Below, one piece after another: positions 7,331 through 13,413 of a stretch of DNA of 20,788 bases. Positions within the stretch are counted from its first letter, which is position 1. Each line of letters starts with the position of its first letter. The translations under genes and the position numbers were made by a program. Source of the stretch: an uncultured bacterium (lineage in GTDB: Bacteria > Desulfobacterota > Desulfovibrionia > Desulfovibrionales > Desulfovibrionaceae); assembly GCA_905214305.1 (NCBI GenBank), contig CAJMLK010000046.1:1-20788 (forward strand). The letters are read 5' to 3'. Under the pieces are notes generated by a model. The model did not search any database and was not told where the DNA came from. It saw only the letters and a program-made list of their open reading frames with translations.

Positions 7331-7466
7331 GTAACCGGTCTGGCAGCGGCAACACGCGCATCAACGCCGCAATTCCTCAAAAAGCGCCCGGCCCGAAAGC
7401 CGCAAACCCGCGCCGCTGCAAGCCCCATGCGCTGCCGCGCCAAACGGCAAAGCCCGCACGCGCATC

Positions 7467-7495
7467 TTGCTAGCGAGCCGCTCACAGGCTACAAG
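7467..7495 (+). promoter_or_regulatory. Possible promoter of the membrane-protein gene at 7501
   Basis: TTGCTA (7467-7472), a 17-bp spacer and TACAAG (7490-7495) resemble a sigma-70 promoter. The predicted start falls on or next to the A of ATG 7501, which has no proper Shine-Dalgarno. The hexamers match consensus only moderately. Confidence 0.3.
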
Positions 7496-7500
7496 ACGGC

Positions 7501-8580
7501 ATGCAAAACATACCTGAATGGCTTTTTTACTGGCAATGGGCTTCCGGCATTTTGAGCATCGGCATGAACGCCGCAGCCGCCCTGCCTGTCATCCTGGCCC
7601 TGACCCTGCTGGCCGGACGGCGGGGCAACGGGCGCCTGTGCGCGGCCGGGGCGCGCCGCCTCACACGCCTGACTTTTGGACTGGGCCTGCTCGGCCCCCT
7701 GCTCACCGCCGCCAGTCTGGCGAGCACAATCATCAGCATCGGCGGTTCCGGCAGCGACATCAGCGGTCTGGGCCTGTGGGACGATGCGGTGCTGCCATAC
7801 ACGACCACGGTTCTGGCATGGATTGCCGGCCTGTGCTGCCTCTGGCTGGTCACATGGATGGACAGAAACAGCCCCCTCGCCACAAGCCAGACCTCCGATG
7901 TGTCCGGCGCGACCACCGGCGGGCGGAGCAGCAGGGGGCATTCAGCCCGCAAAGCCCGCAGGGCGACGCCCCCCGCGGAGGGTGACGCTGCTGCCGACCG
8001 GCTTGACACTGACGCCCTGCACGGCAGACTGTTCTTGTACCTTATGGCGATAGCCTGTTTTTTTGCGGCCCACGCCCTGCCCAACTGGTCTTTTTCCGGG
8101 CCGCCACAGGGACTGGACTGGAGCCGCATGGTTTCAGCGGTGCTCGGCACTGCCACCCATGACTATTTTACAAATTTCGCCCCTGCCGGAGCCGTGGCCC
8201 TGCTGGCGATATCGCTGGCCCTGCGTGAGCGTGACGGCACTGCCGCCGCCATGCCGATAAAAAGCGTCCTTGCCGTACCGGATATGGAAAAGGCCGTTCG
8301 CTGGAGCGCCCTGTGGGCCATGATCGGCTACATACCCCGCTGCATCGACCGCTGGGGCCTGTTTATCGGGCTTTCCTTCAGCGGCCAGACGCTGCCGGAC
8401 TGGCTCATGCCCCAGATTGCGAGCCTTGTGCCTCTGACACTGGCGGTAATCTGCTGGGCCATACTGTTTACCCTGCGGTCCCGGGTGCAGTTTCTGTGGC
8501 TCAACTGGCTGGCGCTGGCCCTTCTGGTCATACGGCAGAGCCTGCCGTTCATCACCTTCCTGCTGCGCCGCGCGGCCTGA
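7501..8580 (+). CDS. Unrecognised polytopic membrane protein
   Basis: 359 residues that I cannot assign to a family. About eight hydrophobic segments are visible, near residues 17-38, 58-80, 99-119, 177-193, 224-241, 268-292, 301-324 and 330-354. A hydrophilic, Ser/Arg/Ala-rich loop (about 121-172) separates the first three from the rest. HALPNW and CIDRWG are its most distinctive motifs. The ATG at 7501 is the first in-frame start after a TAG at 7471; no Shine-Dalgarno is near it, though an ATG at 7564 is also possible. A gene for an exported protein follows after 65 bp on the same strand, then a strong terminator, so the two probably form an operon. It is divergent from mntP. Confidence 0.8.
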   Translation: MQNIPEWLFYWQWASGILSIGMNAAAALPVILALTLLAGRRGNGRLCAAGARRLTRLTFGLGLLGPLLTAASLASTIISIGGSGSDISGLGLWDDAVLPYTTTVLAWIAGLCCLWLVTWMDRNSPLATSQTSDVSGATTGGRSSRGHSARKARRATPPAEGDAAADRLDTDALHGRLFLYLMAIACFFAAHALPNWSFSGPPQGLDWSRMVSAVLGTATHDYFTNFAPAGAVALLAISLALRERDGTAAAMPIKSVLAVPDMEKAVRWSALWAMIGYIPRCIDRWGLFIGLSFSGQTLPDWLMPQIASLVPLTLAVICWAILFTLRSRVQFLWLNWLALALLVIRQSLPFITFLLRRAA

Positions 8581-8645
8581 GCCGCACAAATGCCATGCCG
8601 TCCCAGGCTGCACGGATCATAACGCCAAGACAAAGCGAGGCCCGT

Positions 8646-9185
8646 ATGCGTTTCACCACTTTTTTTCTGCTGCTTCTGATCTGCGCCCTGACCGTGGGCA
8701 ACGTCGCTCATGCCGCACAGACCGCTCCTGACGCGAACGGGGCGGAGGCCAGAGACTTCACCCGCTTCAGCGCCGTCCTGCCCGCCGGATGGGACGGAGA
8801 AGAACGCACGGGCTTTCATTCCGGCAAGGATGAAGAATGCATGCTCATTCTGGGCGTCAAGGATGAGGCCGGAGAGAACTACCGGGGGCTTGTGAGCATT
8901 TTTGTGCTGCCCAATGACAGGCAGACCACCAGTGAAAACCTTGCCCGTGAGCTGACGCGTTTTCAGGTTGATGCCACAGAACCTGCGCAGGAAGGACATT
9001 TCTGGTCATTTACGGGCGAGCCGCGCAGTCAGGCGTTCAAGGCCCCGGCGCTGACAAAAGTGCATGCCACAGCAGACATGGTGCTCATTGCCATTATTCA
9101 GGACCCTGAAGGTCTGGGCGGTCAGGCCGCTTTTGAAAGCCTGCGGGGCCTCACCCCCCAGACCCGCCAACTGCTTGGCCGGTAA
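8646..9185 (+). CDS. Exported protein of unknown function
   Basis: 179 residues with a clear Sec signal peptide: MRF, a Leu/Phe-rich core, and probable cleavage at AHA-AQ around residue 23. The lone early Cys is not in a lipobox, so it should be soluble in the periplasm rather than a lipoprotein. The mature part (about 155 residues) has alternating strands with FSAVLPAGWDGEE, CMLILGVKD and GLVSIFVLPND, and I do not recognise the fold. GAGG six bases before ATG 8646 fixes the start; the frame is open upstream but overlaps the preceding gene. It ends just before a strong terminator and is the second gene of the 7501 operon, so it may work with that membrane protein. Confidence 0.82.
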   Translation: MRFTTFFLLLLICALTVGNVAHAAQTAPDANGAEARDFTRFSAVLPAGWDGEERTGFHSGKDEECMLILGVKDEAGENYRGLVSIFVLPNDRQTTSENLARELTRFQVDATEPAQEGHFWSFTGEPRSQAFKAPALTKVHATADMVLIAIIQDPEGLGGQAAFESLRGLTPQTRQLLGR

Positions 9186-9212
9186 GCGATTTTTTACACT
9201 TCGCAGGCACTG

Positions 9213-9250
9213 AGCAGCCTTTCGCCGGACATTGGCGGAAGGCTGCTTTT
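9213..9250 (+). terminator. Rho-independent terminator after the exported-protein gene
   Basis: AGCAGCCTTTCGCC at 9213-9226 pairs with GGCGGAAGGCTGCT at 9234-9247, with one mismatch and a 7-nt loop, followed by TTTT. It lies 28 bp after the stop codon at 9185. Confidence 0.88.
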
Positions 9251-9494
9251 GTGTGTGACGCGGCCGTGCCCACCGCACGGACTTGACTCCCCCCGTGAAA
9301 TTACCTAGTAGTCAACACCAACATGCACCTTTAACCAAGGCAAAGGACCGTAATGGACAGCGTACCCGGTAGTACGGAATATCCCAGTAGTCGCTGGGAA
9401 CACACCATAACCAGGTTGCCACGGGCAACAGGTCCCGGTCTGTAACGGATTCTTCCCGCTCGCCGTCGCCTGTTCCGGGCATCGGAGGCGAGCC
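9251..9494. other. Hairpin-rich intergenic DNA with short repeats
   Basis: No clear plus-strand gene is seen. Three related direct repeats of the form CC(T/G/A)(A/G)GTAGT occur near 9304, 9366 and 9384. Small perfect hairpins include CCCAG/CTGGG (about 9383-9398) and GTTGCC/GGCAAC with a 3-nt loop (about 9416-9430). TTGACT with a TAGTAG 17 bp downstream (about 9283-9311) could be a weak plus-strand promoter. The minus strand carries an ORF listed separately. I did not see an M-box Mg2+ riboswitch. Confidence 0.4.
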
Positions 9495-9496
9495 AT
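9305..9496 (-). CDS. Possible small Gly/Tyr/Pro-rich protein
   Basis: 63 codons from an ATG at 9496, with GGGAG four bases upstream. The translation has a repetitive aromatic C-terminal half (PGYGVFPATTGIFRTTGYA, ending VGVDY) produced by the short DNA repeats. Codon third positions are mixed, unlike the GC-rich third positions of neighbouring genes. Its ATG overlaps the start of the plus-strand ORF at 9495 within one CATG. It could be a real small protein or an accident of repetitive DNA; evidence is thin. Confidence 0.25.
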   Translation of the reverse strand: MARLRCPEQATASGKNPLQTGTCCPWQPGYGVFPATTGIFRTTGYAVHYGPLPWLKVHVGVDY

Positions 9497-9707
9497 GAAA
9501 CTCTCCCTTTTTTCCTGCGTCATGCTGGCCGTGTTTTTTTCCGCCAGCAGCTTTGTACTGACTTTCACCGTATCGTCCAGAAATCTGCGGCTTTTCACCG
9601 CGGAATCCCTGGCTTCTCATATTACGTCCGCCAAAATTCCCCCTGTGAAATCCGACGGACGCCAATACCCCGAACCGAATCCCCTCACACGCGCGCCCAG
9701 CGCATAG
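9495..9707 (+). CDS. Small single-pass membrane or secreted protein upstream of mgtA
   Basis: 70 residues. GGAGG six bases before the ATG is a strong ribosome-binding site, the main reason to believe this ORF. The N-terminal half is hydrophobic (MKLSLFSCVMLAVFFSASSF onward, about residues 3-27) and fits a signal anchor or signal peptide. The remainder is polar and proline-rich toward the end (KIPPVK, YPEPNPL). No family is recognised. It lies about 200 bp before mgtA and before a second small ORF, so it may be part of the ATPase transcript. Small membrane peptides such as MgtR and MgtS act on Mg2+ transporters in enterics; a similar role here is only a suggestion. Codon use is less biased than in flanking genes. 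Confidence 0.45.
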   Translation: MKLSLFSCVMLAVFFSASSFVLTFTVSSRNLRLFTAESLASHITSAKIPPVKSDGRQYPEPNPLTRAPSA

Positions 9708-9808
9708 ACGCGCTGTCTTTTCGACAGATGCAACGAAAGGAGCTTTCCGAAAATGGACCATCCTCCTAGTCGACCCGCAGCGTCTTTTTCAGCAAAACAC
9801 GCAGCGGG
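9698..9808 (+). promoter_or_regulatory. mgtA leader hairpins
   Basis: Three stems stand upstream of and inside the 34-codon ORF. CAGCGC/GCGCTG (9698-9715, 6-nt loop) and CTGTC/GACAG (9713-9727, 5-nt loop) share 9713-9715 and compete. CCCGCAGCGT pairs with ACGCAGCGGG (9774-9783 with 9799-9808), giving nine pairs around one A-A mismatch and a 15-nt loop; it begins at the third proline codon of the ORF. The first two lie around the stop of the 70-residue ORF and the ribosome-binding site of the leader. Confidence 0.4.
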
Positions 9809-9857
9809 TATGGTATTTTCAACTTTCTTGCCTCTGCGCCCGCATACAGCGACATAG
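9753..9857 (+). CDS. Proline-rich leader peptide candidate of mgtA
   Basis: 34 codons from ATG 9753, with AAAGGAG ten bases upstream, ending at TAG 9855-9857, 57 bp before the mgtA start. The peptide begins MDHPPSRPAASFS, with three prolines in the first eight residues and an acidic second residue. Known biology: in Salmonella and E. coli the mgtA leader ORF mgtL is proline-rich with early acidic residues, and its translation at low Mg2+ controls transcription into mgtA. Here the ORF overlaps a 9-bp RNA hairpin starting at its eighth codon (CCC), which would let ribosome position alter folding. The parallel is in layout, not sequence homology; the peptide is longer than MgtL. Confidence 0.4.
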   Translation: MDHPPSRPAASFSAKHAAGMVFSTFLPLRPHTAT

Positions 9858-9914
9858 CCTGACATTCTACAGCAGGCATGCGCGCCGTCTGCCGGGTGCA
9901 GGAGGAGACATGCC

Positions 9915-12605
9915 ATGTTTTTTACTTTTTCCAATAAAAATCAGCCCGACAAGGCCCATAAGGGCCAGTGGGCCGCCCGGTCTACCGAACAGACCGTGGA
10001 TGCGCTTTTCACAAAACTCGACAGCGAAAAAGACGGACTGACCGAAAACGATGCCCGCACGCGCCTTGAGTCCGAAGGACGCAACGAAGTTGCCCGCGAG
10101 CGTGTTCCCAATCCTCTGGTGCAGCTCTTTCACGCTTTCAACAATCCGTTTATCTACGTTCTGCTTATCATAAGTGCCGTCAGCTTTTACAGCGACTACT
10201 GGCTTCCGCTCCAGAACGGTGAAGAAACCGACGGCACGGGCGCAACCATCATCGTGACCATGGTTCTGATCAGCGGCATCATGCGCTTCTGGCAGGAGTT
10301 CCGCTCCAACAAGGCCGCTCAGGCCCTGCAGGCCATGGTGCACACCACCGCAACGGTTACCCGCCGTGATGCGCACAATGAGTCTGTAACCCGCGAAATC
10401 CCCCTGGATGAACTGGTGCGGGGCGACGTGGTGCGCCTTTCTGCCGGGGACATGGTTCCCGCAGATGTGCGCCTGCTTGACTCCCGCGACCTTTTCGTCA
10501 GTCAGGCGGTGCTCACCGGCGAATCCCTGCCCGTGGAAAAATACGACACCCTGTCCGACGTGGCGGAAAAAAGCGCTGACGCTCAGGGGTCATCCGGGCA
10601 GGCGCTTGATTCACGCAACATGTGCTTCATGGGAACCAACGTGGTCAGCGGCACGGCCACGGCCCTTGTGGTCGCCACGGGCGCACGCACCTACTTCGGC
10701 TCACTGGCGAAAAACATTGTGGGCAGCCGCTCGCAGACCGCCTTTGACAAGGGGGTCAACAGCGTAAGCCGCCTGCTCATCCGTTTCATGCTCTTTATGG
10801 TTCCCGTTGTTTTTTTCATCAACGGCTTTACCAAGGGAGACTGGAGCGACGCCTTCATGTTTGCCCTTGCCATCGCCGTGGGCCTGACGCCTGAAATGCT
10901 GCCAATGATTGTCAGCGCCAATCTGGCAAAAGGCGCTGTTGCCATGTCCCGTCGGCAGGTTGTGGTCAAACGGCTGAACTCCATTCAGAACTTCGGTGCA
11001 ATGGACATCCTGTGCACCGATAAAACCGGAACTCTGACTCAGGACAGGATCATCCTTGAGCGCCACGTCAACCCGCTGGGCTTTATGGACGAATCAGTGC
11101 TGGAACTTGCGTGGCTCAACAGCTTTCACCAGAGCGGCATGAAAAACCTCATGGACAGGGCCATTGTCAGCTATGGCGATACTGAGGGAAACAGCCTGCC
11201 GCGCCATCTGCGCAAGGTGGACGAACTGCCGTTTGACTTTGTTCGCCGCCGCCTTTCCGTGATTGTGGCCGAGTCCGATACGGAGCACCTGCTGGTATGC
11301 AAGGGAGCTGTGGAAGAAATGCTTTCCATCGCCTCCAGCGTATATGTGCAGGGCAAAGTTGTGGAGATGAACGAAAAATGGCGCGAAAGGCTCATGGACC
11401 TTGCGCGCTCCTACAACCGTGACGGCTTCCGCGTGCTGGCGCTTGGCACAAAGGTTTTCAGGGGCAGCGAGGTTCGTGAGCAGTACACCGCCGCAGCAGA
11501 AGGCAACCTTGCCATCCGGGGCTTCCTGACCTTTCTTGATCCGCCCAAGGACAGCGCCGGGCCGGCCATTGCCGCGCTGCGCGAGCATGGGGTGACCGTC
11601 AAGGTGCTTACGGGCGACACGCCAGTCATCACGGCCAAAATCTGCCATGACGTGGGTCTTGAACCGGGAACGGTTCTGACCGGCAATGATGTGGATGCCA
11701 TGAATGATACCGAGCTGCTGGCTGCCTGCGACAGCCATGACGTGTTCGCCAAGCTCACGCCCATGCAGAAGTCGCGTATCATCAAGACACTGCAGCATGG
11801 CGGGCATACCGTGGGCTTTCTTGGCGACGGCATCAATGATGCGCCCGGCCTGCGTGACGCCGACGTGGGCATTTCTGTGGATACGGCTGCTGACATCGCC
11901 AAGGAATCCGCAGACATCATTCTGCTGGAAAAAAGCCTCATGGTTCTTGAACAGGGGGTTGTCAAAGGCAGGGAAACATTTGGCAACATCATGAAATACC
12001 TTAACATGACCGCAAGTTCCAACTTTGGGAACGTGTTTTCGGTATTGGTTGCCAGCGCCTTTATTCCCTTTTTGCCCATGCTGCCCGTGCAGTTGCTGCT
12101 TCAGAACCTGATGTACGACTTTTCTCAGCTTTCCCTGCCCTGGGACACGGTAGACAAGGAGTTTTTACAAAAACCGCGCAAGTGGGATGCGCAAAACATC
12201 GGCCGTTTCATGGTCTGGCTCGGTCCCACCTCTTCAATCTTTGACATTACCACCTATGCGCTCATGTGGTTCGTCTTTGGCGCAACCAGTGTGGAGATGC
12301 AGTCCCTCTTCCAGTCCGGCTGGTTTGTGGAAGGGCTTCTTTCCCAGACGCTGGTGGTGCACATGCTCCGCACCAGAAAAATCCCCTTTGTGCAAAGCAC
12401 GGCGGCCCTGCCCGTTCTGCTGCTTACAGGGGCCGTCATGGCACTGGGCATTTACCTGCCCTTCTCGCCGCTGGGCGGGCTGGTGGGGCTTGAGCCGTTG
12501 CCCTGGAGCTACTTTCCCTGGCTGGTCGCGACGCTGCTTTGCTACTGCTGCGTGGCTCAGGGCATGAAGGTTGTTTACATCCGCAGGTTCGGCCGCTGGT
12601 ACTAG
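9915..12605 (+). CDS. mgtA: Magnesium-translocating P-type ATPase (MgtA/MgtB, type IIIB)
   Basis: 896 residues, the normal MgtA length. Motifs in order: actuator-domain TGES at 201-204, the IIIB membrane segment GLTPEMLPMIVSANLAKGA, phosphorylation site DKTGTLT with Asp369, hinge GDGINDAPG from residue 637, and a C-terminal membrane domain with NMTASSNFGN and LLLQNLMYD. The enzyme imports Mg2+ into the cytoplasm at the cost of ATP, usually under Mg2+ limitation. ATG 9915 has AGGAGG nine bases upstream. An out-of-frame ATG at 9910 lies closer to the same ribosome-binding site and would start a 44-codon ORF, perhaps lowering initiation. The unusual leader upstream (9495-9914) suggests regulated expression. 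Confidence 0.96.
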   Translation: MFFTFSNKNQPDKAHKGQWAARSTEQTVDALFTKLDSEKDGLTENDARTRLESEGRNEVARERVPNPLVQLFHAFNNPFIYVLLIISAVSFYSDYWLPLQNGEETDGTGATIIVTMVLISGIMRFWQEFRSNKAAQALQAMVHTTATVTRRDAHNESVTREIPLDELVRGDVVRLSAGDMVPADVRLLDSRDLFVSQAVLTGESLPVEKYDTLSDVAEKSADAQGSSGQALDSRNMCFMGTNVVSGTATALVVATGARTYFGSLAKNIVGSRSQTAFDKGVNSVSRLLIRFMLFMVPVVFFINGFTKGDWSDAFMFALAIAVGLTPEMLPMIVSANLAKGAVAMSRRQVVVKRLNSIQNFGAMDILCTDKTGTLTQDRIILERHVNPLGFMDESVLELAWLNSFHQSGMKNLMDRAIVSYGDTEGNSLPRHLRKVDELPFDFVRRRLSVIVAESDTEHLLVCKGAVEEMLSIASSVYVQGKVVEMNEKWRERLMDLARSYNRDGFRVLALGTKVFRGSEVREQYTAAAEGNLAIRGFLTFLDPPKDSAGPAIAALREHGVTVKVLTGDTPVITAKICHDVGLEPGTVLTGNDVDAMNDTELLAACDSHDVFAKLTPMQKSRIIKTLQHGGHTVGFLGDGINDAPGLRDADVGISVDTAADIAKESADIILLEKSLMVLEQGVVKGRETFGNIMKYLNMTASSNFGNVFSVLVASAFIPFLPMLPVQLLLQNLMYDFSQLSLPWDTVDKEFLQKPRKWDAQNIGRFMVWLGPTSSIFDITTYALMWFVFGATSVEMQSLFQSGWFVEGLLSQTLVVHMLRTRKIPFVQSTAALPVLLLTGAVMALGIYLPFSPLGGLVGLEPLPWSYFPWLVATLLCYCCVAQGMKVVYIRRFGRWY

Positions 12606-12652
12606 CGTATTGCAACAACAGGGCAATATCACTTTGAAATTTCCCTGTTTGG

Positions 12653-12682
12653 GCCGCCTGCGCCGCTTACGGCGCAGGCGGC
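12653..12682 (+). terminator. Perfect 12-bp hairpin after mgtA
   Basis: GCCGCCTGCGCC (12653-12664) pairs perfectly with GGCGCAGGCGGC (12671-12682) around a 6-nt loop, 48 bp after the mgtA stop. No U tract follows, so it probably acts as a 3' stabiliser or assists the stronger terminator just downstream. Confidence 0.55.
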
Positions 12683-12694
12683 TTGGCCGGACGA

Positions 12695-12734
12695 AAAACG
12701 CGCAGGAAACCCGTCACGGTTTCCTGCGCGTTTT
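12695..12734. terminator. Bidirectional terminator between mgtA and the convergent gene
   Basis: A perfect 17-bp stem (12695-12711 with 12718-12734) with a 6-nt loop starts with AAAA and ends with TTTT, so it gives a GC-rich hairpin plus U tract in both directions. It serves mgtA on the plus strand and the gene ending at 12790 on the minus strand. Confidence 0.92.
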
Positions 12735-12789
12735 CATCTGCATGCGAGAAATGTTCTGTCTGGCGGGCCACGTTTGCGCCGCTGCCGGG

Positions 12790-13137
12790 TTATTCCTGCT
12801 CAAGTTCGTGCTTGAGCCATGTTCTGACCGCAGGAGTGGGCGCGCTGATTCCGCGCCACTCGCCGTGCTCCTTACGAAAATCTTCCATCAGATTCTTGGG
12901 CAGGGGCAGACTTATAAGGTCATCGGCCCTTTCGGAGTTGCGGCGCACAAGGCGAATCATGGGCGGGCTCTGCCAGCTGTCCACCACAAAGTAATGGGCC
13001 ACGTCATCCTTTGAGCGAACCGGAGGATACTCCGAATGCCAGTCATTGTTACCCCATTCAAGATACATGGTCACGGCATGTTCGGGGGTCAGGTTCCAGT
13101 CTATATCGTAAAGTGCGAAGTCCTTTAGTTGCGACAT
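12790..13137 (-). CDS. Conserved Desulfovibrio-type small acidic protein, function unknown
   Basis: 115 residues, soluble, no signal peptide. Distinctive stretches are LKDFALYDIDWNLTPEHAV, YLEWGNNDWHSEYPPVRS, YFVVDSW and IRLVRRNSERADDL. From memory this resembles a hypothetical protein family of Desulfovibrio (DVU0772-like); I cannot check that, and no biochemical role is known to me. GAGGAGG five bases upstream fixes the start at ATG 13137; ten codons of open frame further upstream overlap that ribosome-binding site and are not used. It is single, ends at a bidirectional terminator, and has a CRP/FNR-like operator upstream, pointing to control by redox or energy state. Confidence 0.8.
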   Translation of the reverse strand: MSQLKDFALYDIDWNLTPEHAVTMYLEWGNNDWHSEYPPVRSKDDVAHYFVVDSWQSPPMIRLVRRNSERADDLISLPLPKNLMEDFRKEHGEWRGISAPTPAVRTWLKHELEQE

Positions 13138-13202
13138 GGTGTCCTCCTCATGGGCTTTCTTTAACAATAATCATTCTTGACAGAGCTGGCAAGGGGTGCG
13201 CA

Positions 13203-13254
13203 TGCCAAAAACATACACTCTTCTCACGTTTTAAAAGTGACCACAGTCACAAAA
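13203..13254 (-). promoter_or_regulatory. CRP/FNR-type operator at a class II position
   Basis: On the minus strand TGTGA-N6-TCACT, with a GTGAC/GTCAC inverted repeat at plus 13237-13241 and 13246-13250, centres on 13243.5. A -10-like TATGTT lies at plus 13210-13215 with no -35. The predicted start near 13203 puts the operator centre at about -40.5, the class II activator position. The half sites also partly fit Rex (TTGTGA-N6-TCACAA), so the regulator is uncertain. Confidence 0.45.
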
Positions 13255-13355
13255 CATTGAAATCAGCGCGCCTGGCAGCAGCCCGAAAACCCTACCCAAT
13301 GCCACAATTCAGATTTCCTTTACAAGAATACAGGATCAGGATTGTCTACTAATAA

Positions 13356-13403
13356 AACACGTGTTAATCACTATAGGTAACACTAACCCCAACGGTATAC
13401 CGT
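13356..13403 (+). promoter_or_regulatory. Palindromes in the leader of the decarboxylase gene
   Basis: Two perfect palindromes precede the gene: AACACGTGTT at 13356-13365 and ACGGTATACCGT at 13392-13403. The second touches the GGAGG ribosome-binding site. TATAGG near 13372 may be a -10, but no good -35 was found. They look like repressor operator sites; the regulator is unknown. The rest of the 13138-13413 gap is AT-richer promoter DNA with no gene. Confidence 0.35.
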
Positions 13404-13413
13404 GGAGGACACC

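Noticed and set aside
7245..7500. yybP-ykoY Mn2+ riboswitch upstream of mntP
   Set aside because: The conserved core motifs were not visible in the short leader; only two competing hairpins are seen.
9251..9914. M-box (ykoK) Mg2+ riboswitch upstream of mgtA
   Set aside because: I looked for the conserved core on the plus strand and did not find it; the hairpins there are small and unlike the M-box.
9910..10044. 44-codon ORF starting at an ATG five bases before mgtA
   Set aside because: Only 4 nt from the Shine-Dalgarno and in a different frame from mgtA; at most a competing start, not a gene.
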